64,000 bases of DNA from Bacteroidales bacterium KHT7 (GTDB lineage Bacteria > Bacteroidota > Bacteroidia > Bacteroidales > Bacteroidaceae): assembly GCA_900102385.1 (NCBI GenBank), contig FNBQ01000004.1, positions 1 through 64,000 of the forward strand, written 5' to 3'. Under the pieces are notes generated by a model that was given only the letters and a program-made list of their open reading frames with translations, did no database searches and was not told the origin of the DNA. This document shows, piece after piece, positions 54,959-64,000 of the stretch (position 1 is the first letter of the stretch; each line of letters opens with the position of its first letter). A program made the position numbers and the translations under genes.

Positions 54959-54990
54959 TTTGTCAAATCGGCAAAAAATAAGTATTTTTG
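54959..54990 (+). promoter_or_regulatory. Promoter of grpE-dnaJ-folC
   Basis: TTTG at 54959-54962, 20 bases, TATTTTTG at 54983-54990. The leader is about 75 bases. No CIRCE-type inverted repeat for HrcA is visible between here and grpE. Confidence 0.75.
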
Positions 54991-55068
54991 CAGAAAATTT
55001 TGTCATAAAATCCACTTTGGCAAAGTGTTTGCAGAGTGCAATTCAAAACGAAAATAACAAAACAATAT

Positions 55069-55665
55069 ATGGAATCTAACGAAAACGTAAAGGTAGAAGA
55101 GGAAGTAAAGGATACTCCCCTAACCGAAGAGACCAACAATGAAGTAAACAACCCAGAATCGGCTGCCGAGGAGCAGACCGAGGAGAAGGTTCTTACAGAA
55201 GAGGAAAAACTTCAGGCTGAACTTGCAGCAGCAAAGGCCGAGATTGACGAGCTGAAGAACCAGATGCTATACAAGCAGGCTGAGTTCGAGAACTTCCGCA
55301 AGCGCACACTCAAGGAGAAGGCTGAACTCATCGATACAGCCGGCGGCAGAGTGCTGAAAAACTTCCTTCCGGTAATGGACGACATGGAACGCGCCATGGC
55401 TAACATGGAGAAGGCAGAGGACGTGGCAGCCGTTAAAGAGGGCGTGGCACTTATCATCGACAAGTTCGTGAAGGCTCTCGCAAGCGAAGGCGTGGCAAAA
55501 ATGGACGTCGTAGGAAAGGACTTCGACGCCGACCTGCACGAGGCCGTAGCCATGGTTCCGGGCATGGGAGAAGACAACAAAAACAAGGTTATAGACTGCG
55601 TACAGACTGGATACATGATTAAGGACAAGGTTCTGCGTCACGCCAAAGTAGCCGTAGGTCAGTAA
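55069..55665 (+). CDS. grpE: Nucleotide exchange factor GrpE
   Basis: 198 residues from ATG 55069 (MESNENVKVEEEV); the longer frame starts in the leader. Acidic disordered N terminus, long coiled coil (LQAELAAAKAEIDELKNQML), then the family signature FENFRKRTLKEKAELIDTAG and a C-terminal beta domain closing with YMIKDKVLRHAKVAVGQ. It exchanges ADP for ATP on DnaK. It is 16 bases before dnaJ. Confidence 0.96.
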   Translation: MESNENVKVEEEVKDTPLTEETNNEVNNPESAAEEQTEEKVLTEEEKLQAELAAAKAEIDELKNQMLYKQAEFENFRKRTLKEKAELIDTAGGRVLKNFLPVMDDMERAMANMEKAEDVAAVKEGVALIIDKFVKALASEGVAKMDVVGKDFDADLHEAVAMVPGMGEDNKNKVIDCVQTGYMIKDKVLRHAKVAVGQ

Positions 55666-55681
55666 TTAACAATATACACAA

Positions 55682-56833
55682 ATGGCAAAAAGAGATTACT
55701 ACGAAGTACTTGGTGTTGACAAGAATGCAAGTGCTGATGAGATAAAGAAGGCCTACAAGAAGATGGCTATCAAATACCATCCCGACCGCAACCCTGACGA
55801 CAAGGAGGCAGAAGCCAAGTTCAAGGAAGCAGCCGAGGCCTACGATGTATTGCGCGATGAGAACAAACGTGCAAGATACGACCAGTTCGGACCAGAGGGC
55901 GTGAACGGCGCAGGCGGCTTTGGCGGCGGCTTCAGCAGCGAGATGAACATGGACGATATTTTCTCTATGTTCGGCGACATATTCGGCGGCCACTCGGGCT
56001 TTGGCGGCTTCGGAAGAGGCGGCGGCGCACGCACGTCAAGAGGCAGCGACCTCCGCGTACGCGTTAAACTCACACTCGAAGAGGTGGCTAACGGATGCAC
56101 CAAGAAATTCAAGGTAAAAAAGAACGTTACCTGCCCTCATTGTAACGGAACTGGCTCGGAAGACGGCAAGACCGAGACTTGCTCAACATGTAAGGGAAGC
56201 GGAGTTACATACCGTACAGTAAACAGTTTCTTCGGACAGATGCAGACTCAGTCGGTCTGCCCTACATGTAACGGCGAAGGCAAAATAATCAAGACAAAGT
56301 GTAAGCAATGTCATGGCGACGGCGTCATCTCTGGCGAGGAGATTGTCGAGGCAAACATCCCTAAGGGTGTTGGCGAGGGCATGATTCTCACCCTTCAGGG
56401 CAAGGGCAACGCAGCCAAACGAAACGGCGTGCCAGGCGACCTTCAGATTATGATTCAGGAAGAGCCGCATCCCGAGCTTATCCGCGACGGAAGCGACCTC
56501 GTCTACAACCTTCTGCTAAGCGTTCCGCAGGCTACGCTCGGCGCAACAATCGACATTCCTACAATCAGCGGAAAGGCAAAAATCGACATTCCTGCCGGAA
56601 CACAGCCGGGCAAGGTTCTGCGTCTGAGAGGAAAGGGCTTGCCAACCATCAACAGCTACGGAACAACAACTGGCACGGGCGACATCATCGTAAATGTTTC
56701 GGTCTACATTCCTGAAACACTCGACAAGTCGGAAAAGAAGTTCATGGAAGAGGCTCTCAAGAGCGACAGTTTCCAGCCTAACGCAAAGGTTAAAGAATCT
56801 ATCTTCCAAAAATTCCGTAAACTGTTCGACTAA
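55682..56833 (+). CDS. dnaJ: Chaperone protein DnaJ
   Basis: 383 residues. J domain with HPD at 33-35, a Gly/Phe-rich region ([20 protein letters not shown]), four zinc-binding CxxCxGxG repeats ([32 protein letters not shown]) and the C-terminal substrate-binding domains. It delivers substrates to DnaK and stimulates its ATPase. dnaK is not in the window. Stop and next start overlap (TAATG). Confidence 0.97.
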   Translation: MAKRDYYEVLGVDKNASADEIKKAYKKMAIKYHPDRNPDDKEAEAKFKEAAEAYDVLRDENKRARYDQFGPEGVNGAGGFGGGFSSEMNMDDIFSMFGDIFGGHSGFGGFGRGGGARTSRGSDLRVRVKLTLEEVANGCTKKFKVKKNVTCPHCNGTGSEDGKTETCSTCKGSGVTYRTVNSFFGQMQTQSVCPTCNGEGKIIKTKCKQCHGDGVISGEEIVEANIPKGVGEGMILTLQGKGNAAKRNGVPGDLQIMIQEEPHPELIRDGSDLVYNLLLSVPQATLGATIDIPTISGKAKIDIPAGTQPGKVLRLRGKGLPTINSYGTTTGTGDIIVNVSVYIPETLDKSEKKFMEEALKSDSFQPNAKVKESIFQKFRKLFD

Positions 56834-58119
56834 TGGACTATAAAGAGACTATCGAATACCTTTTCAACAGCGCTCCCCTGTTCCAGAACATCGGAGCAGG
56901 CGCTTACAAAGAAGGTCTCTACAATACAAAGGTGCTGGATGAACATTTTGCTCATCCACACCTTTCTTTTAAGACTATCCATGTGGCAGGAACCAACGGA
57001 AAGGGTTCCTGTTCGCATACCATAGCATCGGTTCTGCAAGAAGCAGGATACAAAGTTGGACTTTACACGTCGCCTCACCTCGTAGACTTCCGCGAACGCA
57101 TAAGGATAAACGGCAAGCCGATAAGCGAGCAGTACGTTATCGACTTCGTTGAGCACGAAAGAGCATTCTTCGAGCCGCTCCATCCTTCGTTCTTCGAACT
57201 CACAACTGCCATGGCATTCAAGTTCTTTGCCGACGAGAAGGTCGATGTTGCCGTCATAGAGGTAGGTCTGGGCGGAAGGCTCGACTGCACCAACATCATC
57301 ACGCCCGACGTGAGCATAATAACCAACATCAGTTTCGATCACGTTCAGTTCCTTGGCGACACTCTTGCCAAGATTGCAAGCGAAAAGGCTGGAATAATCA
57401 AACCTAACATTCCCGTCGTTATCGGCGAGACTACTCCCGAGACAAAACCCGTATTCATCTCGAAGGCTGAAGAGCAGAACGCTCCAATCATCTTTGCCGA
57501 AGAGCAGGACGAGGTTATGGGCGAATGTCTTCTGGCAAAAGGCGGATTCGACTATCAGACAAAGACTTTCGGACTCATAACTGCCGAACTTGGAGGATTG
57601 TGCCAGACCAAGAACACGCGCACAATAATCGAGGCTCTGAAACAGCTCATCGGCAAGGGCTACCGAATCACCCGTCAGAACGTGGCAGACGGCTTTGCAT
57701 CGGTCTGCAAAAACACAGGCCTGATGGGCAGATGGCAGAAACTCTCCGACAAGCCTAAGGTAATATGCGACACCGGCCACAACGTTGGCGGAATCCAGTA
57801 CATCGTAAAGCAACTCGAACTTCAGGAGTACGACAACCTGCGCATCGTTATGGGAATGGTCAACGACAAGGACATAAGCACAGTCCTTAGCATGATGCCA
57901 AAGCATGCCGTTTACTACTTCACTCAGGCAAGCGTAAAGCGCGCCATGCCTTGCCGCGACTTCAAGGCAAAGGCTGCCGGGTACGGACTCGAAGGCGACG
58001 CCTACCCTACCGTTCGGCAGGCATACGAGACAGCCTTGCACGACGCATCGCAAAACGACTTGGTTTTCGTGGGCGGAAGCAGTTTCATCGTAGCCGATTT
58101 ACTGTCGTTCTTGAAATAA
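56833..58119 (+). CDS. folC: Bifunctional folylpolyglutamate/dihydrofolate synthase
   Basis: 428 residues. Mur-ligase-type enzyme with the P-loop VAGTNGKGSCSHTIA (about 52-66), GLYTSPHLVDFRERIRI, EVGLGGRLDCTNII and ITNISFDHVQFLGDT (folate loop), then the C-terminal domain with VICDTGHNVGGIQYIV. It adds glutamates to folates and makes dihydrofolate. Its link with dnaJ by a one-base overlap places it under the chaperone promoter. The opposite strand is open for 407 codons but is not coding. Confidence 0.95.
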   Translation: MDYKETIEYLFNSAPLFQNIGAGAYKEGLYNTKVLDEHFAHPHLSFKTIHVAGTNGKGSCSHTIASVLQEAGYKVGLYTSPHLVDFRERIRINGKPISEQYVIDFVEHERAFFEPLHPSFFELTTAMAFKFFADEKVDVAVIEVGLGGRLDCTNIITPDVSIITNISFDHVQFLGDTLAKIASEKAGIIKPNIPVVIGETTPETKPVFISKAEEQNAPIIFAEEQDEVMGECLLAKGGFDYQTKTFGLITAELGGLCQTKNTRTIIEALKQLIGKGYRITRQNVADGFASVCKNTGLMGRWQKLSDKPKVICDTGHNVGGIQYIVKQLELQEYDNLRIVMGMVNDKDISTVLSMMPKHAVYYFTQASVKRAMPCRDFKAKAAGYGLEGDAYPTVRQAYETALHDASQNDLVFVGGSSFIVADLLSFLK

Positions 58120-58158
58120 TCTTTGGCAGAGAACCTGCGCAAAATGAGATTTATGCCA

Positions 58159-58197
58159 AAAACGCAATACTTTTATCAAAGAAAGTGTTGCGTTTTT
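58159..58197 (+). terminator. Terminator of grpE-dnaJ-folC
   Basis: A 15-base stem (58159-58173 with 58182-58196) with one G-U pair, loop of 8, T-rich end. Confidence 0.85.
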
Positions 58198-58257
58198 AAT
58201 ATTTTTTACTTTACTTTGCATTAAACAAATATTATAAACTTATTAAATATAATTGCC

Positions 58258-59343
58258 ATGTCAAATACATTTGAGGGAAATGTCTCTGGTCTAAAGAGGG
58301 AGAATTTCCAAAAGGAAATCAATGGTAAGAAAACTGACTTGTTCATTTTGAGAAATGCATACAAGAATGAAGTAGCCATAACAAACTATGGCGGTGCTAT
58401 CGTATCTATAATGGTCCCAGACAAGAACGGGAAACTTGCAAACGTTATTCAGGGACACGATAACATCGACGACGTGATTAACTCGCCAGAGCCATACTTG
58501 TCTACACTCATCGGCCGATTCGGCAACCGTATCTGCAAGGGCAGATTCACAATCGGCGGCAAGGAGTATCAGCTGGCTATCAACAACGGTCCTAACGCAC
58601 TTCATGGCGGACCAACAGGACTGCATGCACAGGTTTGGGACGCATATATGGTTGGCGACCAGACTCTTGTACTCAACATCAAACTACCATACGGTCACGA
58701 GGGATTCACCGGAGAGGTTAAAATCTCTGTTGAATTCAACTGGACAGATGATAATGAACTTGTTATCGAATATCTTGCTACGACAAACAAAAAGACTATC
58801 ATAAACCTGACCCATCACGCATTCTTCTCTCTTCAGGGAATTGCAAACCCAACCCCTACTATCGACGATCAGATTCTGGAAATGAATGCAGACTTCTTCA
58901 TTCCTATCGACGACACAAGCATTCCTACAGGCGAGATTCTGAAGGTTAACGATACTCCGTTCGACTTCCGTATGCCAAAGCCAATCGGCAAGGACATCGA
59001 TGCCGAGGACGAGCAGATTAAGAACGGCGCAGGCTACGACCATTGCTTCGTGCTTAACAAGAGAGAGGTTGGCGAACTGTCGCTTGCAGCAAGACTGTAC
59101 GAGCCAGTTTCGGGCAGAATCCTCGAGACATATACAACCGAACCGGGCGTTCAGGTTTATTCAGACAACTGGGCAACTGGCTACGCAGGCCAGCATGGTG
59201 CAACATTCCCACGCCGAAGCGGTATCTGCTTCGAGTGCCAGCACTTCCCAGACTCTCCAAACCGCCCATACTTCCCTTCAACAGTATTGAAGCCGGGCGA
59301 GAAGTACACACAGAAGACTGTGTATAAGTTTAGTGTAAAGTAA
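58258..59343 (+). CDS. galM: Aldose 1-epimerase (mutarotase)
   Basis: 361 residues. Signatures: ITNYGGAIVSIMVPD, LIGRFGNRICKGRF, GPNALHGGPTGLHAQVWD (first His of the active site region), NLTHHAFFSL (catalytic His) and FECQHFPDSPNRP with TEPGVQVYS before it (catalytic Glu region). No signal peptide, so it is cytoplasmic. It interconverts alpha and beta galactose and feeds galactokinase. First gene of a galM-transporter-galK cluster (gaps 51 and 36 bases). Confidence 0.94.
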   Translation: MSNTFEGNVSGLKRENFQKEINGKKTDLFILRNAYKNEVAITNYGGAIVSIMVPDKNGKLANVIQGHDNIDDVINSPEPYLSTLIGRFGNRICKGRFTIGGKEYQLAINNGPNALHGGPTGLHAQVWDAYMVGDQTLVLNIKLPYGHEGFTGEVKISVEFNWTDDNELVIEYLATTNKKTIINLTHHAFFSLQGIANPTPTIDDQILEMNADFFIPIDDTSIPTGEILKVNDTPFDFRMPKPIGKDIDAEDEQIKNGAGYDHCFVLNKREVGELSLAARLYEPVSGRILETYTTEPGVQVYSDNWATGYAGQHGATFPRRSGICFECQHFPDSPNRPYFPSTVLKPGEKYTQKTVYKFSVK

Positions 59344-59394
59344 AAGTCTAATTATCAATAATTAATAAATTTTATTCAGTAACTATTTACAAAA

Positions 59395-60669
59395 ATGAGC
59401 CAGAATAAAAACGGCAACATGATTGCCATAATTACAATGTGCTTCATCTTTGCGATGATTTCATTCGTCACTAATATGGCAGCCCCTTTCGGTAACCTTT
59501 GGAGTTACACATACAACTGGGCTGGCATGATGGGTAACATGATGAATTTTGCGGCATACTTGTTCATGGGTATTCCAGCAGGTAAGATGCTTGTAAAGTA
59601 TGGCTACAAGAAGACTGCCTTGATAGCACTTGCTGTCGGCGTTATCGGTCTTTTCGTACAGTATCTTTCAAGTACAGTTGGTGCAGAAACTGTTGTTACA
59701 ACAATCAAGGAACAGCCAGTTATGCTAAATCTGTTCATCTACCTTCTCGGAGCATTCATCTGCGGTTTCTGCGTTTGTATGCTTAATACTGTTGTAAACC
59801 CAATGCTTAACCTTCTTGGTGGCGGTGGTAATAGAGGCAACCAGTTGCTGCAGATTGGCGGCACGCTAAACTCTCTTACTGGTACACTCACTCCACTTCT
59901 TACAGGTCTGCTTGTAGGCGAGTTGAGCAAAAACACCAGCATGACTGACGTATGTCCTCTGATTTTCATCGGAATGGGCGTATTCGCAACATCATTCGTC
60001 ATCATTTCGTTCGTTAGCATTCCTGAACCACAGAGCACAACAACCGAACAGAAGTTTGAGCACAGCCCATGGAGTTTCCGTCATTGTGTTCTTGGTGTCA
60101 TCGCCATCTTCTTCTATGTTGGCGTTGAAATCGGAATTCCAGGTCAGCTAAATGCCTACCTTTCAAAGTTCGAGGGTGAAGGCTGGGCTGCCGTAGCAGG
60201 TTCGTTTGCATCGGCTTACTGGTTTCTTATGATGTGCGGAAGATTCCTGAGTAGTTTCCTCAGCGGAAAGATTTCAACAAAGGTACAGATGGTATCAGTT
60301 TCTACACTTGCCATCGCTCTTTTGCTTATCGCAATCTTCCTTCCAACATCAATAACAACAAACATCATGGATCACGATGTTCCTGTAAAGTGCTTCTTTA
60401 TTGCTGCTTGCGGTATCTGCACATCAATCATGTGGGGTGGTATCTTCAACCTTGCAACCGAGGGACTTGGCAAATATACAGCCGCAGCTTCAGGCATCTT
60501 CATGATGATGGTTGTTGGCGGTGGCGTGATGCCGCTTATTCAGGACTTCATAGCTCAGAGCGTAAACCCAATCTTCAGTTATTGGCTCGTAGTTGCAATG
60601 CTTGCATACATTCTATATTATGCCCTCATCGGCTGCAAGAATGTTAACAAGGACATTCCTGTGGAATAA
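59395..60669 (+). CDS. MFS sugar transporter (galactose/glucose type)
   Basis: 424 residues with about 12 hydrophobic spans. Motifs: FVTNMAAPFGNLWSYTYNWA at the start, GIPAGKMLVKYGYKKTALIA (major facilitator loop 2-3), and VVNPMLNLLGGGGNRGNQLL, which is typical of the FucP/glucose-galactose subgroup. It sits between galM and galK, so galactose is the likely substrate, driven by protons or sodium. The energy source cannot be read. Confidence 0.9.
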   Translation: MSQNKNGNMIAIITMCFIFAMISFVTNMAAPFGNLWSYTYNWAGMMGNMMNFAAYLFMGIPAGKMLVKYGYKKTALIALAVGVIGLFVQYLSSTVGAETVVTTIKEQPVMLNLFIYLLGAFICGFCVCMLNTVVNPMLNLLGGGGNRGNQLLQIGGTLNSLTGTLTPLLTGLLVGELSKNTSMTDVCPLIFIGMGVFATSFVIISFVSIPEPQSTTTEQKFEHSPWSFRHCVLGVIAIFFYVGVEIGIPGQLNAYLSKFEGEGWAAVAGSFASAYWFLMMCGRFLSSFLSGKISTKVQMVSVSTLAIALLLIAIFLPTSITTNIMDHDVPVKCFFIAACGICTSIMWGGIFNLATEGLGKYTAAASGIFMMMVVGGGVMPLIQDFIAQSVNPIFSYWLVVAMLAYILYYALIGCKNVNKDIPVE

Positions 60670-60705
60670 CCAAAAACTAATTTAAACTTTTAATACAATA
60701 CGATT

Positions 60706-61860
60706 ATGGAAATAGATTTCGTAAGAAGCCGTTTCATCAAGCATTTCGACGGCACAACAGGTTCTATATACGCTTCACCGGGAAGAATCAACCTTATTGG
60801 CGAACACACCGACTATAACGGCGGTTTCGTTTTTCCGGGCGCAGTTGACTGCGGCATGATGGCTGAGATAAAGCCTAATGGAACAAACAAGGTTCGCGCC
60901 TACTCTATCGACCTTAAGGACTTGGTAGAGTTCGACTTGAACGACGAGAAAGGTCCTAACGCAAGTTGGGCACGCTACATCTTCGGCGTTTGCAAGGAGA
61001 TGCAGGCTCGCGGCGTTGAGGTGAAGGGATTCAATACAGCATTTGCAGGCGATGTGCCTCTTGGCGCTGGTATGTCATCATCAGCAGCACTCGAGAGTTG
61101 CTTTGCATTCGCCATCAACGATATGTTCGGCGACAACAAGGTTGACAAGTTCGAGTTGGCAAAGGCTGGTCAGGCTACAGAGCACAAATATATAGGCGTT
61201 AACTGCGGCATCATGGACCAGTTCGCTTCTGTATTCGGCAAGAAGGGAAGCCTTATCCGTCTCGACTGCCGTTCGCTCGAGTACGAGTACTTCCCATTCA
61301 ATCCGGTTGGCTACAAACTCGTTCTTCTTAACAGTTGCGTAAAGCACGAGTTGGCATCATCTGCCTACAACGACCGCCGCGCAAGCTGCGAGAACGTGGT
61401 TGCCCACATCGCAAAGAAGCACGCAGGCGTTGAGACTCTACGCGATGCCGACTGGGCTATGCTCGAAGAGGTTAAGGGCGAGGTTTCTGAAGAGGACTAC
61501 AACTGCGCTAAGTACGTAATCGGCGAGAAAGACCGCGTTCTGGCTGTCTGCGACGCGCTTCAGAAGGGCGACTACAAGACTGTTGGCGAGAAGATGTACG
61601 AGACACACGAAGGTCTGAGCAAAGACTACAAGGTTTCTTGCGAGGAACTCGACTTCCTGAACGATATTGCCAAGGAATGTGGCGTTATCGGTTCGAGAGT
61701 GATGGGCGGCGGTTTCGGCGGCTGTACAATCAACCTCGTTGCCGAAGACAAGTACGACAACTTCATCGCAACAGCAAAACAAAAATATAACGAAAAGTAC
61801 GGTAAGGAACCGAAAGTCTATGACGTTGTTATTGGCGACGGTTCGAGAAAAATTTGTTAA
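60706..61860 (+). CDS. galK: Galactokinase
   Basis: 384 residues. GHMP-kinase motifs: SPGRINLIGEHTDYNGGFVF (galactose signature), VPLGAGMSSSAALESCFAFA (ATP loop), GVNCGIMDQFASVFG (catalytic Asp) and GSRVMGGGFGGCTINLV. It phosphorylates galactose at C1. galT and galE are not in the window. It ends in a strong terminator. Confidence 0.96.
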   Translation: MEIDFVRSRFIKHFDGTTGSIYASPGRINLIGEHTDYNGGFVFPGAVDCGMMAEIKPNGTNKVRAYSIDLKDLVEFDLNDEKGPNASWARYIFGVCKEMQARGVEVKGFNTAFAGDVPLGAGMSSSAALESCFAFAINDMFGDNKVDKFELAKAGQATEHKYIGVNCGIMDQFASVFGKKGSLIRLDCRSLEYEYFPFNPVGYKLVLLNSCVKHELASSAYNDRRASCENVVAHIAKKHAGVETLRDADWAMLEEVKGEVSEEDYNCAKYVIGEKDRVLAVCDALQKGDYKTVGEKMYETHEGLSKDYKVSCEELDFLNDIAKECGVIGSRVMGGGFGGCTINLVAEDKYDNFIATAKQKYNEKYGKEPKVYDVVIGDGSRKIC

Positions 61861-61878
61861 GCACACTTTACAAAAAGC

Positions 61879-61909
61879 ACGGGTGGACACAAAATGTCCA
61901 CCCGTTTTC
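61879..61909 (+). terminator. Terminator of galM-MFS-galK
   Basis: A perfect 11-base GC-rich stem (ACGGGTGGACA at 61879-61889 with 61895-61905), loop of 5, then TTTT. Confidence 0.92.
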
Positions 61910-61929
61910 GTAAATAAACAATATTTTTT

Positions 61930-61960
61930 TTTGCCGTAAAATCAATATTTCTTATATTTG
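61930..61960 (+). promoter_or_regulatory. Promoter of the transketolase gene
   Basis: TTTG at 61930-61933, exactly 19 bases, TATATTTG at 61953-61960: a near-ideal match. Leader of about 45 bases. Confidence 0.82.
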
Positions 61961-62012
61961 TTGCAATTGTTTACAAAATGAAATACAACTATTAAAGAAA
62001 AAATACAAAAAG

Positions 62013-64000
62013 ATGAATGATTCAAAACTTATGAACCTAGCAGCAAATAACATTCGTATCCTTGCTGCATCAATGGTTGAAAAGGCTAAGTCTGGTCATC
62101 CCGGCGGTGCTATGGGTGGTGCAGACTTTATCAATGTGCTTTATTCTGAGTTTCTTCAGTACGATCCTGCAAACCCAACATGGGTAGGTCGCGACCGTTT
62201 CTTCCTCGATCCGGGCCACATGGCTCCAATGCTTTACTCACAGCTTGCACTCATCGGCAAGTTCACTCTCGATGAGTTGGCACAGTTGCGCCAGTGGGGT
62301 TCTCCAACAACTGGTCACCCAGAGTTCGAGATTGCCCGTGGTATCGAGAACACATCTGGTCCTCTTGGTCAGGGTCACTCTTATGCTGTAGGTGCAGCCA
62401 TCGCAGCCAAGTTCCTTGCTGCACACACAGGCAACCCTACATTCGAGAAGGAGACTATCTACGCTTACATCTCAGATGGTGGCGTTCAGGAAGAGATTTC
62501 ACAGGGTTCTGCACGTATTGCCGGCGTTTTGGGTCTTGACAACCTCATCATGTTCTACGACTCTAACGACATTCAGTTGTCTACAGAGACTAAGGAGGTT
62601 ATGAACGAGGATACAGCCGCTAAGTACAAGGCTTTGGGCTGGGAAGTTTTCGAAATCAACGGTAACGATGCCGAGCAGATTCGCGAGGCTATCAAGAAGG
62701 CACAGGCTGTTAAGGGCAAACCTGCACTCATCATCGGTAAGTGTATCATGGGTAAGGGCGCTATCAAGGCCGACGGTACTTCATACGAGGCTAACTGCAA
62801 GACTCATGGTGCTCCTCTTGGCGGCGACGCATACGTTAACACAATAAAGAACCTTGGCGGCGACCCTGAGAATCCATTCCAGATTTTCCCAGAGGTCAAG
62901 GAGCTTTACGCAAAGCGTGCCGAGGAGTTGAAGAAGATTGCAGCCGACCGCTATGCTGAAGAGAAGGCATGGGCTGCAGCAAATCCAGATAAGGCTGCTG
63001 CTCAGGATGAGTGGTTCAGCGGAAAGGCTCCAAAGATAGACTGGAGCAAGTGCGTACAGAAGGACAACGATGCTACACGTTCAGCATCTGCTGCATGTCT
63101 TGGCGTTTTGGCAGAGCAGGTTCCAAACATGATCTGCGCATCAGCCGACCTTTCTAACTCAGATAAGACTGACGGCTTCTTGAAGAAGACTAAGGCATTC
63201 ACTAAGGGTGATTTCTCAGGCGCATTCTTCCAGGCAGGTGTTGCCGAGCTTACAATGGCTTGCTGCTGTATAGGTATGGCACTTCACGGAGGTGTTATCC
63301 CAGCATGCGGTACATTCTTCGTATTCTCTGACTATATGAAGCCAGCAGTTCGTATGGCTGCATTGATGGAGTTGCCAGTTAAGTTCATCTGGACTCACGA
63401 TGCATTCCGCGTAGGTGAAGACGGTCCTACTCACGAGCCAGTTGAGCAGGAGGCACAGATTCGCTTGATGGAGAAACTGAAGAACCACCACGGCAAGAAC
63501 TCAACTCTCGTTCTCCGTCCTGCTGATGCAAAGGAGACAACAGAGGCTTGGGCTATGGCTATGGAGAACACAGACTCTCCTACCGCGCTTATCCTTTCTC
63601 GTCAGAACATCAACAACCTTCCTGAGGGCAACGACTACTCACAGGCTAAGAAGGGCGGTTATGTTGTAGCAGGTAGCGATGCTAATCCTGATGTTATCCT
63701 CGTAGCTTCTGGTTCTGAGGTTTCAACATTGGTTGCAGGTGCTGAGCTTCTGCGCAAGGACGGCAAGAAGGTTGCAATCGTGAGCGTTCCATCAGAGGGC
63801 TTGTTCCGCAACCAGAGCAAGGAATATCAGCAGAGCGTACTTCCTGCAGGTGTGAAGAAGTTCGGTCTTACAGCTGGTCTTCCAGTAAACCTTATCGGTC
63901 TTGTTCCTGAATCTGAAGGTAAGATTTGGGGCTTGGAGAGCTTCGGTTTCTCTGCTCCTTACAAGGTGCTCGATGAGAAACTTGGCTTCACAGCCGAGAA
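62013..64000 (+). CDS. tkt: Transketolase (3' end outside the window)
   Basis: 662 codons are visible from ATG 62013 (MNDSKLMNLAANNIRILAAS), close to the usual 665-675, so only the last residues are missing. Motifs: AKSGHPGGAMGGAD, TSGPLGQGHSYAVGAAIAAK, AYISDGGVQEEISQGSARIA (thiamine diphosphate site; SDG where most have GDG), SADLSNSDKTDGF, WTHDAFRVGEDGPTHEPVEQ and LRPADAKET. It moves two-carbon units in the pentose phosphate pathway, which fits with the galactose and arabinose genes nearby. Codon use is strongly biased as in glyA. Confidence 0.96.
   Translation, partial: MNDSKLMNLAANNIRILAASMVEKAKSGHPGGAMGGADFINVLYSEFLQYDPANPTWVGRDRFFLDPGHMAPMLYSQLALIGKFTLDELAQLRQWGSPTTGHPEFEIARGIENTSGPLGQGHSYAVGAAIAAKFLAAHTGNPTFEKETIYAYISDGGVQEEISQGSARIAGVLGLDNLIMFYDSNDIQLSTETKEVMNEDTAAKYKALGWEVFEINGNDAEQIREAIKKAQAVKGKPALIIGKCIMGKGAIKADGTSYEANCKTHGAPLGGDAYVNTIKNLGGDPENPFQIFPEVKELYAKRAEELKKIAADRYAEEKAWAAANPDKAAAQDEWFSGKAPKIDWSKCVQKDNDATRSASAACLGVLAEQVPNMICASADLSNSDKTDGFLKKTKAFTKGDFSGAFFQAGVAELTMACCCIGMALHGGVIPACGTFFVFSDYMKPAVRMAALMELPVKFIWTHDAFRVGEDGPTHEPVEQEAQIRLMEKLKNHHGKNSTLVLRPADAKETTEAWAMAMENTDSPTALILSRQNINNLPEGNDYSQAKKGGYVVAGSDANPDVILVASGSEVSTLVAGAELLRKDGKKVAIVSVPSEGLFRNQSKEYQQSVLPAGVKKFGLTAGLPVNLIGLVPESEGKIWGLESFGFSAPYKVLDEKLGFTAE

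Noticed and set aside
54990-55069. CIRCE/HrcA operator before grpE
   Set aside because: No TTAGCACTC-type inverted repeat is present.
56830-58053. A 407-codon open frame on the minus strand
   Set aside because: It is the exact shadow of folC, whose motifs are intact on the plus strand; the antisense product has no sensible domain and is rich in Cys and Val, as antisense frames here are.

Overview
The window looks like chromosomal DNA of a Bacteroidales bacterium, probably Prevotella- or Bacteroides-like. Reasons: most recognisable promoters are of the Bacteroidetes type (TTTG or TTG, then 19-20 bases, then TAnnTTTG); Shine-Dalgarno sequences are not evident before most starts; and the gene content fits (separate pyrB and pyrI followed by a flavin reductase and glyA, a galM-MFS-galK cluster, a GH51 arabinofuranosidase, single-chain L-serine ammonia-lyase, many secreted lipoproteins). 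No rRNA or tRNA gene, CRISPR array or replication origin was recognised by eye.

Layout. 1-401 is the end of an IS982-type transposase. 600-8000 holds a small secreted protein, tex with an AlaX-like editing protein, two tandem DUF805 membrane proteins, a secreted unknown and a padR-pspC operon. 8058-14410 (minus strand) is the most unusual block: a frameshifted, mosaic large polyvalent protein of phage or conjugative-element type, with several predicted RNase-toxin-like modules, a kinase-like module and a tandem, start-less extra copy of a toxin-like C-terminal cassette. 14507-20216 is a four-gene operon: small membrane protein, RavA-type MoxR ATPase, ViaA-type VWA protein, HrpB helicase. 20399-27236 carries a SulP transporter, sdaA, a SpoU methyltransferase and a BamA/TamA-like outer-membrane lipoprotein.

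27237-30027 is an AT-rich islet of unrecognised genes. A 60-base copy of the 3' end of the bamA-like gene is found again inside it. 30028-38579 is mixed: lipoproteins, two metallo-beta-lactamase-fold hydrolases, GH51, DUF2207, an AraC regulator and a 156-base element with terminal inverted repeats. 38577-42441 holds Sel1-repeat proteins, one of them truncated. Around and beyond them lies a family of intergenic elements built on GTTACA hexamers; one pair is inverted around a very AT-rich core and another pair brackets a whole Sel1 gene. 42620-43250 is a second degenerate coding remnant.

43863-64000 is mainly conserved core: panE, a zinc-ribbon membrane protein with a GH25 lysozyme, pyrBI-flavin reductase, glyA, a TPR protein, an ABC-F ATPase, grpE-dnaJ-folC, galM-MFS-galK and a transketolase cut by the window edge. 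Core metabolic and chaperone genes are intact, while the islets between them (polyvalent protein, bamA-repeat islet, Sel1/GTTACA region) show duplication, truncation and frameshifts. All functional statements are based on reading motifs by eye; no database search was run.
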